Below, one piece after another: positions 51,739 through 60,189 of a stretch of 64,000 nt of DNA (position 1 is the stretch's first letter; every line of letters starts with the position of its first letter). This DNA is from JAHDNZ01 sp036721855 (lineage in GTDB: Bacteria > Bacillota > DTU065), in assembly GCA_036721855.1 (NCBI GenBank), contig DAIMKF010000006.1:17665-81664 (forward strand), written 5' to 3'. The translations under genes were made by a program, and so were the position numbers. The notes under the pieces are model-generated. The model ran no database searches and was not told the origin of the DNA. It saw nothing but the letters and a program-made list of their open reading frames with translations.

Positions 51739-52980
51739 TTATTCCTCCTTTGTAATATATGGCAAAAGGGTTTCTGCCAAGATCACATTTACCACAGCAG
51801 TTACCTTAAGACCTTCTGAATTATAAGCTACACTTTTAACCTCCGCCTCCTGGTAAAGTTTATTTAGCCAATCGATTTTAGCATAGGGAAACTGTAAATG
51901 TAGTTCTATTTTGGCTAATTTTAACTCTCTAAGTACTGCTTCGGTCAGTTCTTGGAGGCCTTCTTTAGTTTTGGCAGACACCATAACAGCTTCAGGGTAG
52001 ATAGCCTTAATTAAGGCTTGTTTTTCTGGCGATAAAAGATCCGCTTTGGAAAAGACCATTAAAGACGGTATTTTACAGCCAATGGCTTTTAGTGTTTCTT
52101 CGACAGCTTTAATTTGCGCATCGAAGTCAATTCCTACAGAATCCACAATATGCAAAAGCACTCTGGCGTCTTTTAATTCTTCTAAAGTAGCTCTAAAGGC
52201 TGCTACTAAATCGTGGGGTAGTTTTCTAATAAAGCCAACTGTATCTGCCAGCAGAACCTCATCTTGGCTGGAGATTGACCATCTTCTTATTAGAGGATCT
52301 AAGGTGGCAAACAGCTGATCCTCAACATATGTCTCACAGCCGGTTAGTTCTTGGAGTAAGGAAGACTTCCCAGCATTAGTATATCCCACCAGAGAAACTT
52401 GGGGAATGTGATTTTGCTTGCGTTTTTTTCTTTGTTCTTCTCGATTACCTTTCATAGCCTCAATCTCTTTTTTTACCCTGGCTATACGGTTTCTAATCAC
52501 TCGGCGATCAACTTCTAATTTAGTTTCACCAGGTCCTCTTGTCCCTATGCCACCACCAAGACGAGACAGCTCTTCACGGCTGCCTTTTAGCCGAGGCAAC
52601 AAATATTTAAGCTGAGCCATCTCCACTTGCAGCTGCCCCTCTTTACTGCTTGCGCGCTGGGCAAAAATATCCAAAATAAGACTTGTACGATCTAATACCT
52701 TTACCCCAGTCAAATCACTAATTTTGTCTATCTGTAAAGAAGACAGTTCATCATCGGCGATGATTAAATCAATTTCATTTTGATCTATAAAATCTTTTAG
52801 TTCCAGCAAGCGACCCATGCCAAGATAAGTAAATTTATCCGCAGACTCCCTAGTTTGTACAACCCTGGCCATGGTTTTTGCTCCTGCCGTTAAAGCCAAA
52901 TCAGAAAGCTCGTCTAAAGAGGTATTTACATCCATATCTTCCCGTCCTGTTTTAACAGCTAAAAGCACTGCTTTTTCCAT
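51739..52980 (-). CDS. hflX: ribosome-associated GTPase HflX
   Basis: HflX is a GTPase that splits stalled ribosomes after stress. The 413-residue protein has an N-terminal domain (TSLDELSDLALTAGAKTMARVVQTRE), then RLGGGIGTRGPGETKLEVDRRVI, the G1 motif GYTNAGKSSLLQELTG, DPLIRRWS, the G3 DTVGFIRKLPHDLVAAFRATLEE and the G4 FSKADLL. It starts one codon after coaX on the minus strand. Confidence 0.96.
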   Translation of the reverse strand: MEKAVLLAVKTGREDMDVNTSLDELSDLALTAGAKTMARVVQTRESADKFTYLGMGRLLELKDFIDQNEIDLIIADDELSSLQIDKISDLTGVKVLDRTSLILDIFAQRASSKEGQLQVEMAQLKYLLPRLKGSREELSRLGGGIGTRGPGETKLEVDRRVIRNRIARVKKEIEAMKGNREEQRKKRKQNHIPQVSLVGYTNAGKSSLLQELTGCETYVEDQLFATLDPLIRRWSISSQDEVLLADTVGFIRKLPHDLVAAFRATLEELKDARVLLHIVDSVGIDFDAQIKAVEETLKAIGCKIPSLMVFSKADLLSPEKQALIKAIYPEAVMVSAKTKEGLQELTEAVLRELKLAKIELHLQFPYAKIDWLNKLYQEAEVKSVAYNSEGLKVTAVVNVILAETLLPYITKEE

Positions 52981-52981
52981 C

Positions 52982-53752
52982 CTAACACCTCTGATTCAGT
53001 TCGTAGATAATTTTAAGGCCTTCCAAAGTTAAGTTGGGGTTAACTATATCCACTGTTGTGCATCCTTCGGCTAGGAGCTGACTTAAGCCCCCTGTAAAGA
53101 CCACTTTTGCCTGCCAGTTTAATTCAGCTTGTATTTCTTTTACAATACCATCTACCTGACTGATATAACCATAATAGAGCCCGGATTGAATACTGGAAAC
53201 TGTATTTTTACCGATAATCTTTTCTTGTTTAACTATCTCAACCCGTGGCAGTTTCGAAGCTTTATTAAATAAAGCTTCAGCTGAAACCATAACACCGGGA
53301 CAGATAACCCCCCCAAGATACTCCCCATTTTGACTTACTACACAAAATGTAGTAGCCGTACCAAAATCAACAATTATAAGTGGTCCGCCGTAGAGATTTA
53401 AGGCTGCTACAGCATTGACAATACGATCCGCTCCGACTTCTTTGGGGTTTTCATATTTGATATTTAATCCAGTCTTAAGCCCTGGCCCGATTAAAAGAGG
53501 TGATATATTCAAATAGTCTTGGCACATCTGTACTACTTGGGGAGTTATTGTCGGAACAACCGATGAGATAATACCGTCACTTATCTTATTGGGAGAGATC
53601 TCTTTAACTTTGAAAAGCTCATTAAAAAGTATCCCTAACTCATCACTGGTTTTAGTCTTATCCGAAGCAACTCGCCAGGAAGAAATAAGTTTATGCTCTT
53701 GATAAATACCAATCACAGCGTGAGTATTGCCAATATCTATAACAAGAAGCAT
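52982..53752 (-). CDS. coaX: type III pantothenate kinase CoaX
   Basis: The 256-residue protein has the type III pantothenate kinase features: LLVIDIGNTHAVIGIY, VVPTITPQVVQM, GLKTGLNIKYENPKEVGADRIVNAVAA and VDFGTATTFCVV, and PGVMVSAEALFNKASKLP. It phosphorylates pantothenate, the first step of CoA synthesis. The gene downstream of it is hflX; upstream is an ECF S component. Confidence 0.96.
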   Translation of the reverse strand: MLLVIDIGNTHAVIGIYQEHKLISSWRVASDKTKTSDELGILFNELFKVKEISPNKISDGIISSVVPTITPQVVQMCQDYLNISPLLIGPGLKTGLNIKYENPKEVGADRIVNAVAALNLYGGPLIIVDFGTATTFCVVSQNGEYLGGVICPGVMVSAEALFNKASKLPRVEIVKQEKIIGKNTVSSIQSGLYYGYISQVDGIVKEIQAELNWQAKVVFTGGLSQLLAEGCTTVDIVNPNLTLEGLKIIYELNQRC

Positions 53753-53781
53753 ATAAACACCTTCTTAATTGATAATAAGCA

Positions 53782-53802
53782 AGGCAGGGGACACCCCTGC
53801 CT
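53782..53802 (-). terminator. hairpin after the ECF S-component gene
   Basis: Stem AGGCAGGGG/CCCCTGCCT with a three-base loop; a weak T-rich tail (TTGCTTATT) follows on the minus strand. Confidence 0.65.
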
Positions 53803-53805
53803 GGT

Positions 53806-54324
53806 TTAATTTCGCAAACGATTAAGAGGAGCAATAAGAAGCTGCACAAGGATCATGGCCAAAATAATCTCGGGTATTCCGTTTGATACAGCTACTGTTA
53901 AAACTACTTTAAGGGGTAAATGACCTCTAAGAAGAATCATACCCAAAACACCAATAGTATTAGTTGCGGTACCTACAATTGCTCCAAGCCATGCTTTTTG
54001 GCTTGCCTTATAAGCTAAATAGGCCATAGGTCCGATTAGAAGCCTTGGTAAAACCGATACTAAAGGATCTGCCATTGCCGGTGAGCGTGGTGCCAGGAAA
54101 CTTGCAAGACCAAAGATCAGGCCTGTAGCCAGACCCACATAAGGTCCTTCTAGCAGTGCACCCAAAATTACTGGAATATGCATAATGGTTAAGGTAATAC
54201 CAAGGGGAGTGGGAATAAAACCTAGTGAGGTTGCCCCGAGTAAAATGGAGATACCTCCCAAAAGACCGGCTACCGTTATTTTGCGAATTCTCTCAGATGA
54301 ACTATCGCTTTTTTCACGCAACAC
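53806..54324 (-). CDS. ECF transporter S component, possibly for pantothenate
   Basis: The 172-residue protein has five or six membrane helices and the pattern of small substrate-binding ECF proteins: ITVAGLLGGISILLGATSLGFIPTPLGITLTIMHIPVILGALLEGPYVGLATGLIFGLASFLAP. S components bind vitamins and work with a shared EcfAA'T module, not present here. The gene is 53 bases upstream of coaX on the same strand, which suggests pantothenate, but a hairpin separates them. Its start is GTG 54324 (or TTG 54321) after GGAGG. Confidence 0.8.
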   Translation of the reverse strand: MLREKSDSSSERIRKITVAGLLGGISILLGATSLGFIPTPLGITLTIMHIPVILGALLEGPYVGLATGLIFGLASFLAPRSPAMADPLVSVLPRLLIGPMAYLAYKASQKAWLGAIVGTATNTIGVLGMILLRGHLPLKVVLTVAVSNGIPEIILAMILVQLLIAPLNRLRN

Positions 54325-54376
54325 AAAAACCTCCCATCTCTGCCTTTTGAGGTCAGAGTGATTTATCTGTAATGAG

Positions 54377-54955
54377 TTAATGTTCGTATTCAGGCCAAAG
54401 TTCTCTTAAAAGCAGTCTTAAATGATACTGATCCTCGGGTGAAAAGTCTTTCTTTAAGGCTTTTTGGGCCATATTGGAGTATTCGGATACTCTTAGATCA
54501 TTAGTAAGCTTAAGACCTGATTTTTTTAAATAAGCATCAACAGGATACATCCATTTGCCGGTGTCTTTCCTGGCTAAGGCTTTAGCGTTTTTACCCCACT
54601 TATTTAAAAGTCTCTCCACCGGCAACTGAAGATTAAAAGCTAACTGCATCAATAGATATAAAACTTTAATATAACCTAGCCATATTAATCTGGAATAGGT
54701 CCCATAGCCAAAACCCTGTAGCTCTTCCGGACGACGAAAAGACTCTGCAAATTCATAGGTAATTATAAATAAGGCCGCCGCTAAAAAAACTGTCCATGAA
54801 GTATTAATATTATCAGGAATTAGACCAAAATAAATTCCGCTAAGCCAGATGGCAAGAGGTATTATACTTAAAACCATATAGATAATATCATCTTTTATGA
54901 CATCCCTTAAGTTCCTTCTTACTAAATGAATATAGGGATAATCTGTATTCATCAA
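54377..54955 (-). CDS. hypothetical membrane protein
   Basis: The 192-residue protein has two or three membrane helices (about 22-45, 52-68, and a less hydrophobic one near 92-108) in its first half, and a soluble C-terminal half that begins PVERLLNKWGKNAKAL and ends with EDQYHLRLLLRELWPEYEH. I do not recognise a family. The gene has two adjacent ATG codons at its start and lies between the GH-like gene and the ECF S component on the same strand. No signal peptide and no catalytic motif are apparent. Confidence 0.65.
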   Translation of the reverse strand: MMNTDYPYIHLVRRNLRDVIKDDIIYMVLSIIPLAIWLSGIYFGLIPDNINTSWTVFLAAALFIITYEFAESFRRPEELQGFGYGTYSRLIWLGYIKVLYLLMQLAFNLQLPVERLLNKWGKNAKALARKDTGKWMYPVDAYLKKSGLKLTNDLRVSEYSNMAQKALKKDFSPEDQYHLRLLLRELWPEYEH

Positions 54956-55034
54956 TCTTCCTCCTTGGGTAAAACACCAAGCTGCATAGTTAATTTTAGC
55001 ATAAATTGTCTGTATGAGATAGACTTTATTATTT

Positions 55035-56651
55035 TCAATACAGTTTTTTCCCTTGTGAATTACGTTGCAATACTCCTAGTTGCAAGAGACGTTTGCCTAA
55101 ATTAAGTTCACTTAGCATACGCTTTTCAAAAGCAGTTTCGCCAGATAGAGCCCTGGCTTCTACATTGCTAAATAATACCCTAACTAAAGCTAGAATCTCT
55201 TTATAAGCTGCTCCCGGTGGTGCCATTACCAGCTTTGATAAATGGTCGTTTAACTTTCTTAGATCTAACAGATAGTTTTCAGGGGCTTGGGCTTCAAGTT
55301 CACTGATATTAACCATTAGTGCTCGCCAAAAGTCGCGATGTAAAGATAGTGTTTTTTTCTTAAACGGACCTTTTCCCAGTGCGTCTAAAGCCATTTGATC
55401 ATAATTTTCAAGGTCACCTAAAACAATTCCTCCGCCGAGTTGGATCTCGTTTACAGTGCAGAGAAAATCCGTTAAACTAAGGTCTTCTCCCTGAGATAAA
55501 AAAGGATAGCAAAGGTAGTCCCCCTTAACTGCAAGGAACTGTTTTGCGTTGTGTATAAATTGCTCTCTGCGATATATTCGGGGTATAAAATACTGAATAT
55601 AACCTCTGCTAATCCATGCTTGCCAATTTAGATATTTGTCTAATTCTAAGCTTTCGAGCTCTAGATCATCGAGTACCAAAAGAGCACCCATCTTGGCACT
55701 AGGTTTGGCTAAGTTTACTCGACGCGATATTAAACCCACTAAACTATTTATTTGTTCTTTTCTCCATTCATCCCATTCTATACGTGGTTTCCCCTTCTCT
55801 TTTAAGGGATCGTAACCGTATTGCTGTTCAAAAAGTTTACGAGAATAAGCATCATAAGAAAAATCGTCGGCAGCTTTAATGTGAGACGGCAGATCTACTT
55901 TGAGGATCAACCCTTTAATATTGTAATCTACTAATTCTAAGGCCATTTCCAGATAATATTTACGTACATCGGGATTAACAATGTTGAGATAAATACAACT
56001 TTGAGAGTCAAATATCCCTCCTGCCTCACTGATGGCAACCCAATCCGGATGTTTAGATGCCACGACAGGTATTACTCCGCCTTCGGCAGCAAAACCAAGA
56101 TTCATTACTAAAAAGAGATCAAGGTCTAGTTCCTTGGCATAGAGGGCTAGTTCCTTAATGGGATCACTTCCCTGAAGTAATCTGTATTGTTCTAATTTTA
56201 TGTTAGGATAAATGACTGTACCGTCTTTTTGCATTGTTTCGACAATGATGCCGTTAAAACCAAGTGTTGATAACTGAGTTAAGTAATTCTTCAAGTCTTT
56301 GGCTAAAATTTTTCTTGTACATTCATCTGCACTTAGATAAGCCATTCTTGTGGTTGCCGGTAAGCAATAACTTGTTTTTAACCAAAAATCTTCAAGTTTA
56401 ATACGTGAACGCCTAAGAAATACTTCACCTTGTTCTTCAATATTACCAGCTAACTCAAAGGCCATATCCAAATCTTTTTGGGCATCATGGTAGTCAATAT
56501 TATAATTGGCAGCTATAAGATATTCTAGATGTTTTTGAGCATAAGCCAAATCATGAGTAAGAATTGTATTAAGATTGGTCAAATCAGCTTTAACCCCTAA
56601 GATTATACTAAATATAAGTAGTATAAATAATAATTTCTGTCTAAAACTCAT
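55035..56651 (-). CDS. putative glycoside-hydrolase-like (GHL10/DUF4015-type) exported protein
   Basis: The product (about 538 residues) begins MSFRQKLLFILLIFSIILGVKA, a signal peptide or anchor, then a helical segment (about 25-100) and a TIM-barrel-like domain. Segments such as LTQLSTLGFNGIIVETMQKDGTVIYPN, DLDLFLVMNLGFAAEGGVIPVVASKHPDWVAI, IYLNIVNPDVRKYYLEMALELV and GLILKVDLPSH resemble GHL10-type putative glycoside hydrolases. The acidic residues of a hydrolase site cannot be confirmed by eye. I start at ATG 56651 with GGAGGTGCAAGCC upstream, although the frame is open to 56867. It is isolated, with a promoter candidate at 56739-56767. Confidence 0.7.
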   Translation of the reverse strand: MSFRQKLLFILLIFSIILGVKADLTNLNTILTHDLAYAQKHLEYLIAANYNIDYHDAQKDLDMAFELAGNIEEQGEVFLRRSRIKLEDFWLKTSYCLPATTRMAYLSADECTRKILAKDLKNYLTQLSTLGFNGIIVETMQKDGTVIYPNIKLEQYRLLQGSDPIKELALYAKELDLDLFLVMNLGFAAEGGVIPVVASKHPDWVAISEAGGIFDSQSCIYLNIVNPDVRKYYLEMALELVDYNIKGLILKVDLPSHIKAADDFSYDAYSRKLFEQQYGYDPLKEKGKPRIEWDEWRKEQINSLVGLISRRVNLAKPSAKMGALLVLDDLELESLELDKYLNWQAWISRGYIQYFIPRIYRREQFIHNAKQFLAVKGDYLCYPFLSQGEDLSLTDFLCTVNEIQLGGGIVLGDLENYDQMALDALGKGPFKKKTLSLHRDFWRALMVNISELEAQAPENYLLDLRKLNDHLSKLVMAPPGAAYKEILALVRVLFSNVEARALSGETAFEKRMLSELNLGKRLLQLGVLQRNSQGKKLY

Positions 56652-56738
56652 GGCTTGCACCTCCGATTTACATTGAGCCATATATATGTTAGCAATTCTT
56701 TTTCTGTCTCTTTTTTTCCTACCTGAAACATAATAAAG

Positions 56739-56767
56739 ATTATATGGTAGAATATTGCTATAACCAA
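56739..56767 (-). promoter_or_regulatory. candidate sigma-A promoter for the GH-like gene
   Basis: On the minus strand TTGGTT (56767-56762) and TATAAT (56744-56739) are 17 bases apart, with the gene start 88 bases downstream. The -10 box is perfect; the -35 box is partial. Confidence 0.45.
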
Positions 56768-56859
56768 AAACTAATTCTAAGCAATACAGCGACGAAAACC
56801 TACTCGAACCTCTCGGGGACGTGTTAGACCAAGGCACGAATTGATTTTTAAGCAGACGT

Positions 56860-57298
56860 AGCACCAAGTAATGGCTGGAGATGTTGATTCCCTGTATGAC
56901 GAGACTTGCGAACCAATAATTTTATAATATTCAAAAAAATGCGGAAAAGGACTGCCCTCTATAGCCTTTAGTCCTTTTTTCCATAGCTCGGGATTTATCT
57001 GTCCGAATATTCTGACTTATAGCAAACAGGTGTCTGATTGCGTGGTTTGACAAACAAACTCAGGTTTTATGCAGCGCTAGTGACCTAATGTACATGAATT
57101 TCCCGGTCACATTGCCTATGACCCTGACTCTTGCTCTGAGATTGTTGTACCACTTAAAAGGGTAAACGTACTTTAGGTGTTCTTGATCTAGACAGCACTT
57201 CCTACTTCTGATTTACTAATAAGGATAGGGATATTCTAGAAACAATCTCTTCTTTGCTTACTATGTATTGCCATTTTAAAGAATTCGTTGATTGTTGA
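56860..57298 (+). pseudogene. degraded free methionine-(R)-sulfoxide reductase gene (GAF domain)
   Basis: Translation of the plus strand between the divergent GH-like and glyS genes gives, in pieces across frames, RLANQ.FYNIQKNA (like the LANxSALFYNI of fRMsr), then PNVHEFPGHIAYDPDSCSEIVVPLK in one frame, and LGVLDLDSTSYF.FTNKDRDILETISSLL in another, ending with a stop at 57296-57298. These match the GAF-domain fRMsr (YebR/YtsP) family, including its catalytic-region FPGHIACD and SEIVVP motifs, with the usual central cysteine replaced by tyrosine (AYD). There are in-frame TAG, TGA and TAA codons and at least two frameshifts, so it is not functional. It faces glyS in the same direction and ends 16 bases before its start. 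Confidence 0.72.
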
Positions 57299-57313
57299 GG
57301 AAGGAGATTAATT

Positions 57314-58696
57314 ATGACTGTTTCCATGGATCGTCTTGTCAACTTATGTAAAACTCGTGGTTTTATCTTCCCTGGCTCCGATATTTATGGTGGTTTGGCC
57401 AATACTTGGGATTATGGTCCTTTAGGCGTGGAATTAAAAAATAACATCAAAAAAGCTTGGTGGCAAAAATTTGTCCAGGAATCTCCCTATAATGTTGGCT
57501 TAGATGCTGCCATTTTAATGAATCCTAAAACCTGGGTTGCTTCCGGTCATATAGGCAGCTTTTCCGACCCCTTAATTGATTGCCGTAAATGTCATGAAAG
57601 ATTTCGAGCTGATAAGCTGATTGAAGATTTTGCCAGTACAAAAGGTGAAGAACTACAGGTAGATGGCTGGTCTGGAGAAAAACTAGAAGCCTATATAAAA
57701 AACAATAACGTGCCCTGCCCCAGTTGTAAAAACCATGATTTTACCGCCATACGTAAATTCAATCTGATGTTTAAGACTTTTCAGGGTGTTACCGAAGAAT
57801 CAACCAATGAAATCTTTCTGCGCCCTGAAACAGCCCAAGGTATATTTGTCAATTATAGAAATGTTCAAAGATCAACCAGAAAAAAGATCCCTTTTGGTAT
57901 CTGCCAGATTGGTAAAAGTTTTCGCAACGAAATAACTCCAGGTAATTTCATCTTCCGGACAAGAGAATTCGAACAGATGGAATTAGAGTTTTTCTGCCAA
58001 CCCGGTGAAGATCTTAAATGGTATAGTTATTGGAAAGACTTTTGTTATAATTGGCTTTTGAGCTTAGGACTCAAAGAAGATGCTCTTAGAGTACGGGATC
58101 ACAAACCTGAAGAGCTCTCCCATTATTCGAAAGCAACTTCCGACTTCGAATTTAAATTTCCTTTTGGTTGGGGTGAACTTTGGGGTGTGGCCAATCGCAC
58201 TGATTTTGATCTCACACAGCATATCGAGCACTCCGGTGAAGACTTAACCTACTTTGATCAAGAAACCAATGAGAGATATATTCCTTATGTAGTTGAACCT
58301 TCAGTAGGTGTGGAAAGACTTCTTCTGGCTTTTTTAACTTCAGCCTACAATGAAGAAGAACTTGCTGATAGAACTAGTAGAACTGTTCTCAAACTCCATC
58401 CTACACTGGCACCATTTAAGGCTGCTGTCCTACCACTTAGTAAAAAACTCTCCGAACCGGCACTAAACCTTTACCACAACCTATTAAAGGATTTCATGGT
58501 TGATTATGACGAATCTGGCTCCATTGGTAAAAGATACCGTCGCCATGATGAAATTGGTACTCCTTATTGTATTACCATTGATTTCGAGACCTTAGAAAAT
58601 CAAACTGTAACTGTACGTGATCGCGATAGCATGATCCAGGAACGTCTCCATATTGAGCAGGTAAAAAACTTTATCTTAAGCAGGGTTTATTTCTAA
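57314..58696 (+). CDS. glyS: glycyl-tRNA synthetase (dimeric type)
   Basis: The 460-residue class II synthetase charges tRNA-Gly. It has LCKTRGFIFPGSDIYGGLANTWDYGPLGVELKNNIKKAWW, the zinc-like Cys pairs CRKCH and CPSC, motif 2-type FRNEITPGNFIFRTREFEQMELEFF, IPYVVEPSVGVERLLLAF and a C-terminal anticodon-binding domain (FKAAVLPLSKKLSEPALNLY, DESGSIGKRYRRHDEIGTPYCITID). This is the single-chain alpha2 enzyme, not the alpha/beta pair. The start follows GAGGAAGGAG. I looked for a T-box leader in the 56652-57313 interval and found none; the degraded fRMsr fills most of it. Confidence 0.96.
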   Translation: MTVSMDRLVNLCKTRGFIFPGSDIYGGLANTWDYGPLGVELKNNIKKAWWQKFVQESPYNVGLDAAILMNPKTWVASGHIGSFSDPLIDCRKCHERFRADKLIEDFASTKGEELQVDGWSGEKLEAYIKNNNVPCPSCKNHDFTAIRKFNLMFKTFQGVTEESTNEIFLRPETAQGIFVNYRNVQRSTRKKIPFGICQIGKSFRNEITPGNFIFRTREFEQMELEFFCQPGEDLKWYSYWKDFCYNWLLSLGLKEDALRVRDHKPEELSHYSKATSDFEFKFPFGWGELWGVANRTDFDLTQHIEHSGEDLTYFDQETNERYIPYVVEPSVGVERLLLAFLTSAYNEEELADRTSRTVLKLHPTLAPFKAAVLPLSKKLSEPALNLYHNLLKDFMVDYDESGSIGKRYRRHDEIGTPYCITIDFETLENQTVTVRDRDSMIQERLHIEQVKNFILSRVYF

Positions 58697-58742
58697 TAAC
58701 TTAAAACTAAGCGGTAACTATAGGGATAACCTGTTGGAAATA

Positions 58743-58770
58743 TTAGGAGCAACCGTACGGTTGCTCCTAA
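58743..58770 (+). repeat. 28-base perfect palindrome after glyS
   Basis: TTAGGAGCAACCGT/ACGGTTGCTCCTAA, 47 bases past the glyS stop. No T-run follows on the plus strand (ATAATA), so it could be a weak terminator or a protein-binding site. Confidence 0.6.
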
Positions 58771-58789
58771 ATAATATGAGATAGAAAAA

Positions 58790-58812
58790 GCCTTCCCGAA
58801 AAAAGGGTAGGC
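58790..58812 (-). terminator. rho-independent terminator of the P-loop gene
   Basis: Stem GCCT.CCC/GGG.AGGC with a seven-base loop; on the minus strand CTTTTTCT follows, next to the stop at 58814. Confidence 0.7.
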
Positions 58813-58813
58813 A

Positions 58814-59377
58814 TCAAACGATTTCTAGTGCTTCAACAATCGCGCTAGAAGTTTCATCTCTATTTTCCTTGAGTATAATAGTGCTAAAGGCAAACTTTTC
58901 TAGTTCGCTCGGAATTTCACCATCTAATGAAGATGCAGCTATAACAATCTTTCTTTCTTTAGCAGCATCAGCGATTTTTTTTGCTAAACTAGCTGTCACC
59001 TTAGGAGTATCAATAAAAATAACAGCTTCTTTTCTTTCCTCAACAATGTCGGGAAGCTCCTCGGGATTTGGGCAGTAGAAATAACTGGCTGTCTGAAAAC
59101 CAGATTCGTGAATTATTTGCATCATTTGATTAAAATCATGATCTCCGTCCAAAAAAGCAGCCTTATCACGGACCTTGGCAAATGCTCTGCGCAACACACT
59201 TGACTTGCCGCTTCCAGGTTTACCAAGGACCAGTACAAATGGTTTTTTCATGGCCACCACCCTTTCTAACTTACTAAATAGTTCTTCTTCTTTAGGCAGC
59301 TTTTTTCCTCTAAGAACCGGAAAGTAAAATTTGTTTTTGAACCGTATTAAAAGCAGCTTATTATTATATATACCCAT
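58814..59377 (-). CDS. small P-loop NTPase
   Basis: About 187 residues from the chosen ATG, with a Walker A GKPGSGKSS around residue 54-62 and a short Walker B-like IFIDTP near residue 120, followed by KIVIAASSLDGEIPSELEKFAFSTIIL. It looks like a single-domain P-loop NTPase with a helical N-terminal extension (EEELFSKLERVV). I do not recognise a family. The start is uncertain: ATG 59377, GTG 59419 and ATG 59251 (after AAAGGGTGG, which would give 145 residues) are all possible. It is the only minus-strand gene among 57.3-63.8 kb, and its start lies back to back with the trxA promoter. Confidence 0.6.
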   Translation of the reverse strand: MGIYNNKLLLIRFKNKFYFPVLRGKKLPKEEELFSKLERVVAMKKPFVLVLGKPGSGKSSVLRRAFAKVRDKAAFLDGDHDFNQMMQIIHESGFQTASYFYCPNPEELPDIVEERKEAVIFIDTPKVTASLAKKIADAAKERKIVIAASSLDGEIPSELEKFAFSTIILKENRDETSSAIVEALEIV

Positions 59378-59465
59378 TTTAAGAGGTAATACTCCTCTTT
59401 TGGCAAAGAATGGACACACTTATTTTATCTTTGCACAACGTCTAAAATAAGAATGGTTTTTATAG

Positions 59466-59494
59466 TTGACAACTTAAGCATATAGGCATATACT
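59466..59494 (+). promoter_or_regulatory. sigma-A promoter of trxA
   Basis: TTGACA (59466-59471) and TATACT (59489-59494) with a 17-base spacer, 35 bases upstream of the trxA start. This is close to the consensus. Confidence 0.85.
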
Positions 59495-59529
59495 TAATTA
59501 GTAGTTAACCATGAATGGAGGTTCTCTAA

Positions 59530-59844
59530 ATGGCCATTGAACTAAGCGATAAAAATTTTGAGCAGGAAGTTGCAACCGGAGTTACTTTAGTAGATTTCTG
59601 GGCCCCTTGGTGTGGACCTTGCCGTATGATGGCTCCTGTCCTTGAGAAGATAGCTGCTGAGTTTGACGGACGTGCTAAGGTGGCAAAGTTAAATGTAGAT
59701 GAAAACCCTGACTCAGCCACCCGTTTTCGCATCCAGGGCATACCAACCCTGTTATTTTTCAAAGATGGCAAACCTGTGGATATGCTCGTAGGCTTTACTC
59801 AGCAGGGTGTTATCAGTCAGAAATTAAATAGCTTAATCTCTTAA
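59530..59844 (+). CDS. trxA: thioredoxin TrxA
   Basis: The 104-residue protein has the active-site WCGPC in VDFWAPWCGPCRMMAPVLEKI, the cis-proline GIPTLLFFKDGKPVDMLVG, and the buried aspartate in VDENPDSATRF. It reduces protein disulfides in the cytoplasm. Its ATG has GGAGG 10 bases upstream. It has its own near-consensus promoter and two terminators, so it is monocistronic. Confidence 0.97.
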   Translation: MAIELSDKNFEQEVATGVTLVDFWAPWCGPCRMMAPVLEKIAAEFDGRAKVAKLNVDENPDSATRFRIQGIPTLLFFKDGKPVDMLVGFTQQGVISQKLNSLIS

Positions 59845-59902
59845 AAAGGCCCAAAAGGCCTTTTTTTAATATCATCTTCTTAGTGCCGTTAGGCACTTTT
59901 TT
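59843..59902 (+). terminator. tandem rho-independent terminators after trxA
   Basis: AAAAAGGCC/GGCCTTTTT (59843-59865) is followed by a second stem AGTGCC/GGCACT (59882-59897) with a T-run. The two together should give tight termination. Confidence 0.93.
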
Positions 59903-59952
59903 TATTGCAAACGCCTATTATAGATCACGGTATTGAATAGGGAGGCGTTTAA

Positions 59953-60189
59953 ATGAGCTCTTTTTATGATCAAAATCAGGAAGAATTAATTAAAAAAATC
60001 CAAGCCCATCTAGCCAAAATGCCTGCAAAACAACGGGAAATCCTCGTTCAAAGAGCTTTAGGACTTGTTGGAACTAACGACCCGGAAAAACTTAAGCAAC
60101 TTTTGCAAAGCAAAACAGGCACTTTAGATATCGATCCTGACCTTCTCAGTCAAGCCATAGATAAGTTTCTGAAGGAGAATAAACCATGA
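59953..60189 (+). CDS. small protein coupled to a subtilase
   Basis: The 78-residue protein (starting MSSFYDQNQEELIKKIQAHL) is charged and helical, with no signal peptide, membrane helix or cysteine. A second part carries LGLVGTNDPEKLKQLL and DIDPDLLSQAIDKFLKENKP. I do not recognise a family. It is preceded by GGGAGG and its stop overlaps the subtilase start by four bases (ATGA), so it is translated in step with the protease. It may be a chaperone or inhibitor for it, but only the coupling supports this. Confidence 0.7.
   Translation: MSSFYDQNQEELIKKIQAHLAKMPAKQREILVQRALGLVGTNDPEKLKQLLQSKTGTLDIDPDLLSQAIDKFLKENKP

Noticed and set aside
56652..56867. N-terminal extension of the GH-like gene
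   Set aside because: The frame is open, but the strong GGAGGTGCAAGCC site and signal peptide place the start at 56651.
56652..57313. T-box riboswitch before glyS
   Set aside because: No AGGGTGGNACCGCG-type T-box or specifier stem is visible; the space matches a degraded fRMsr instead.
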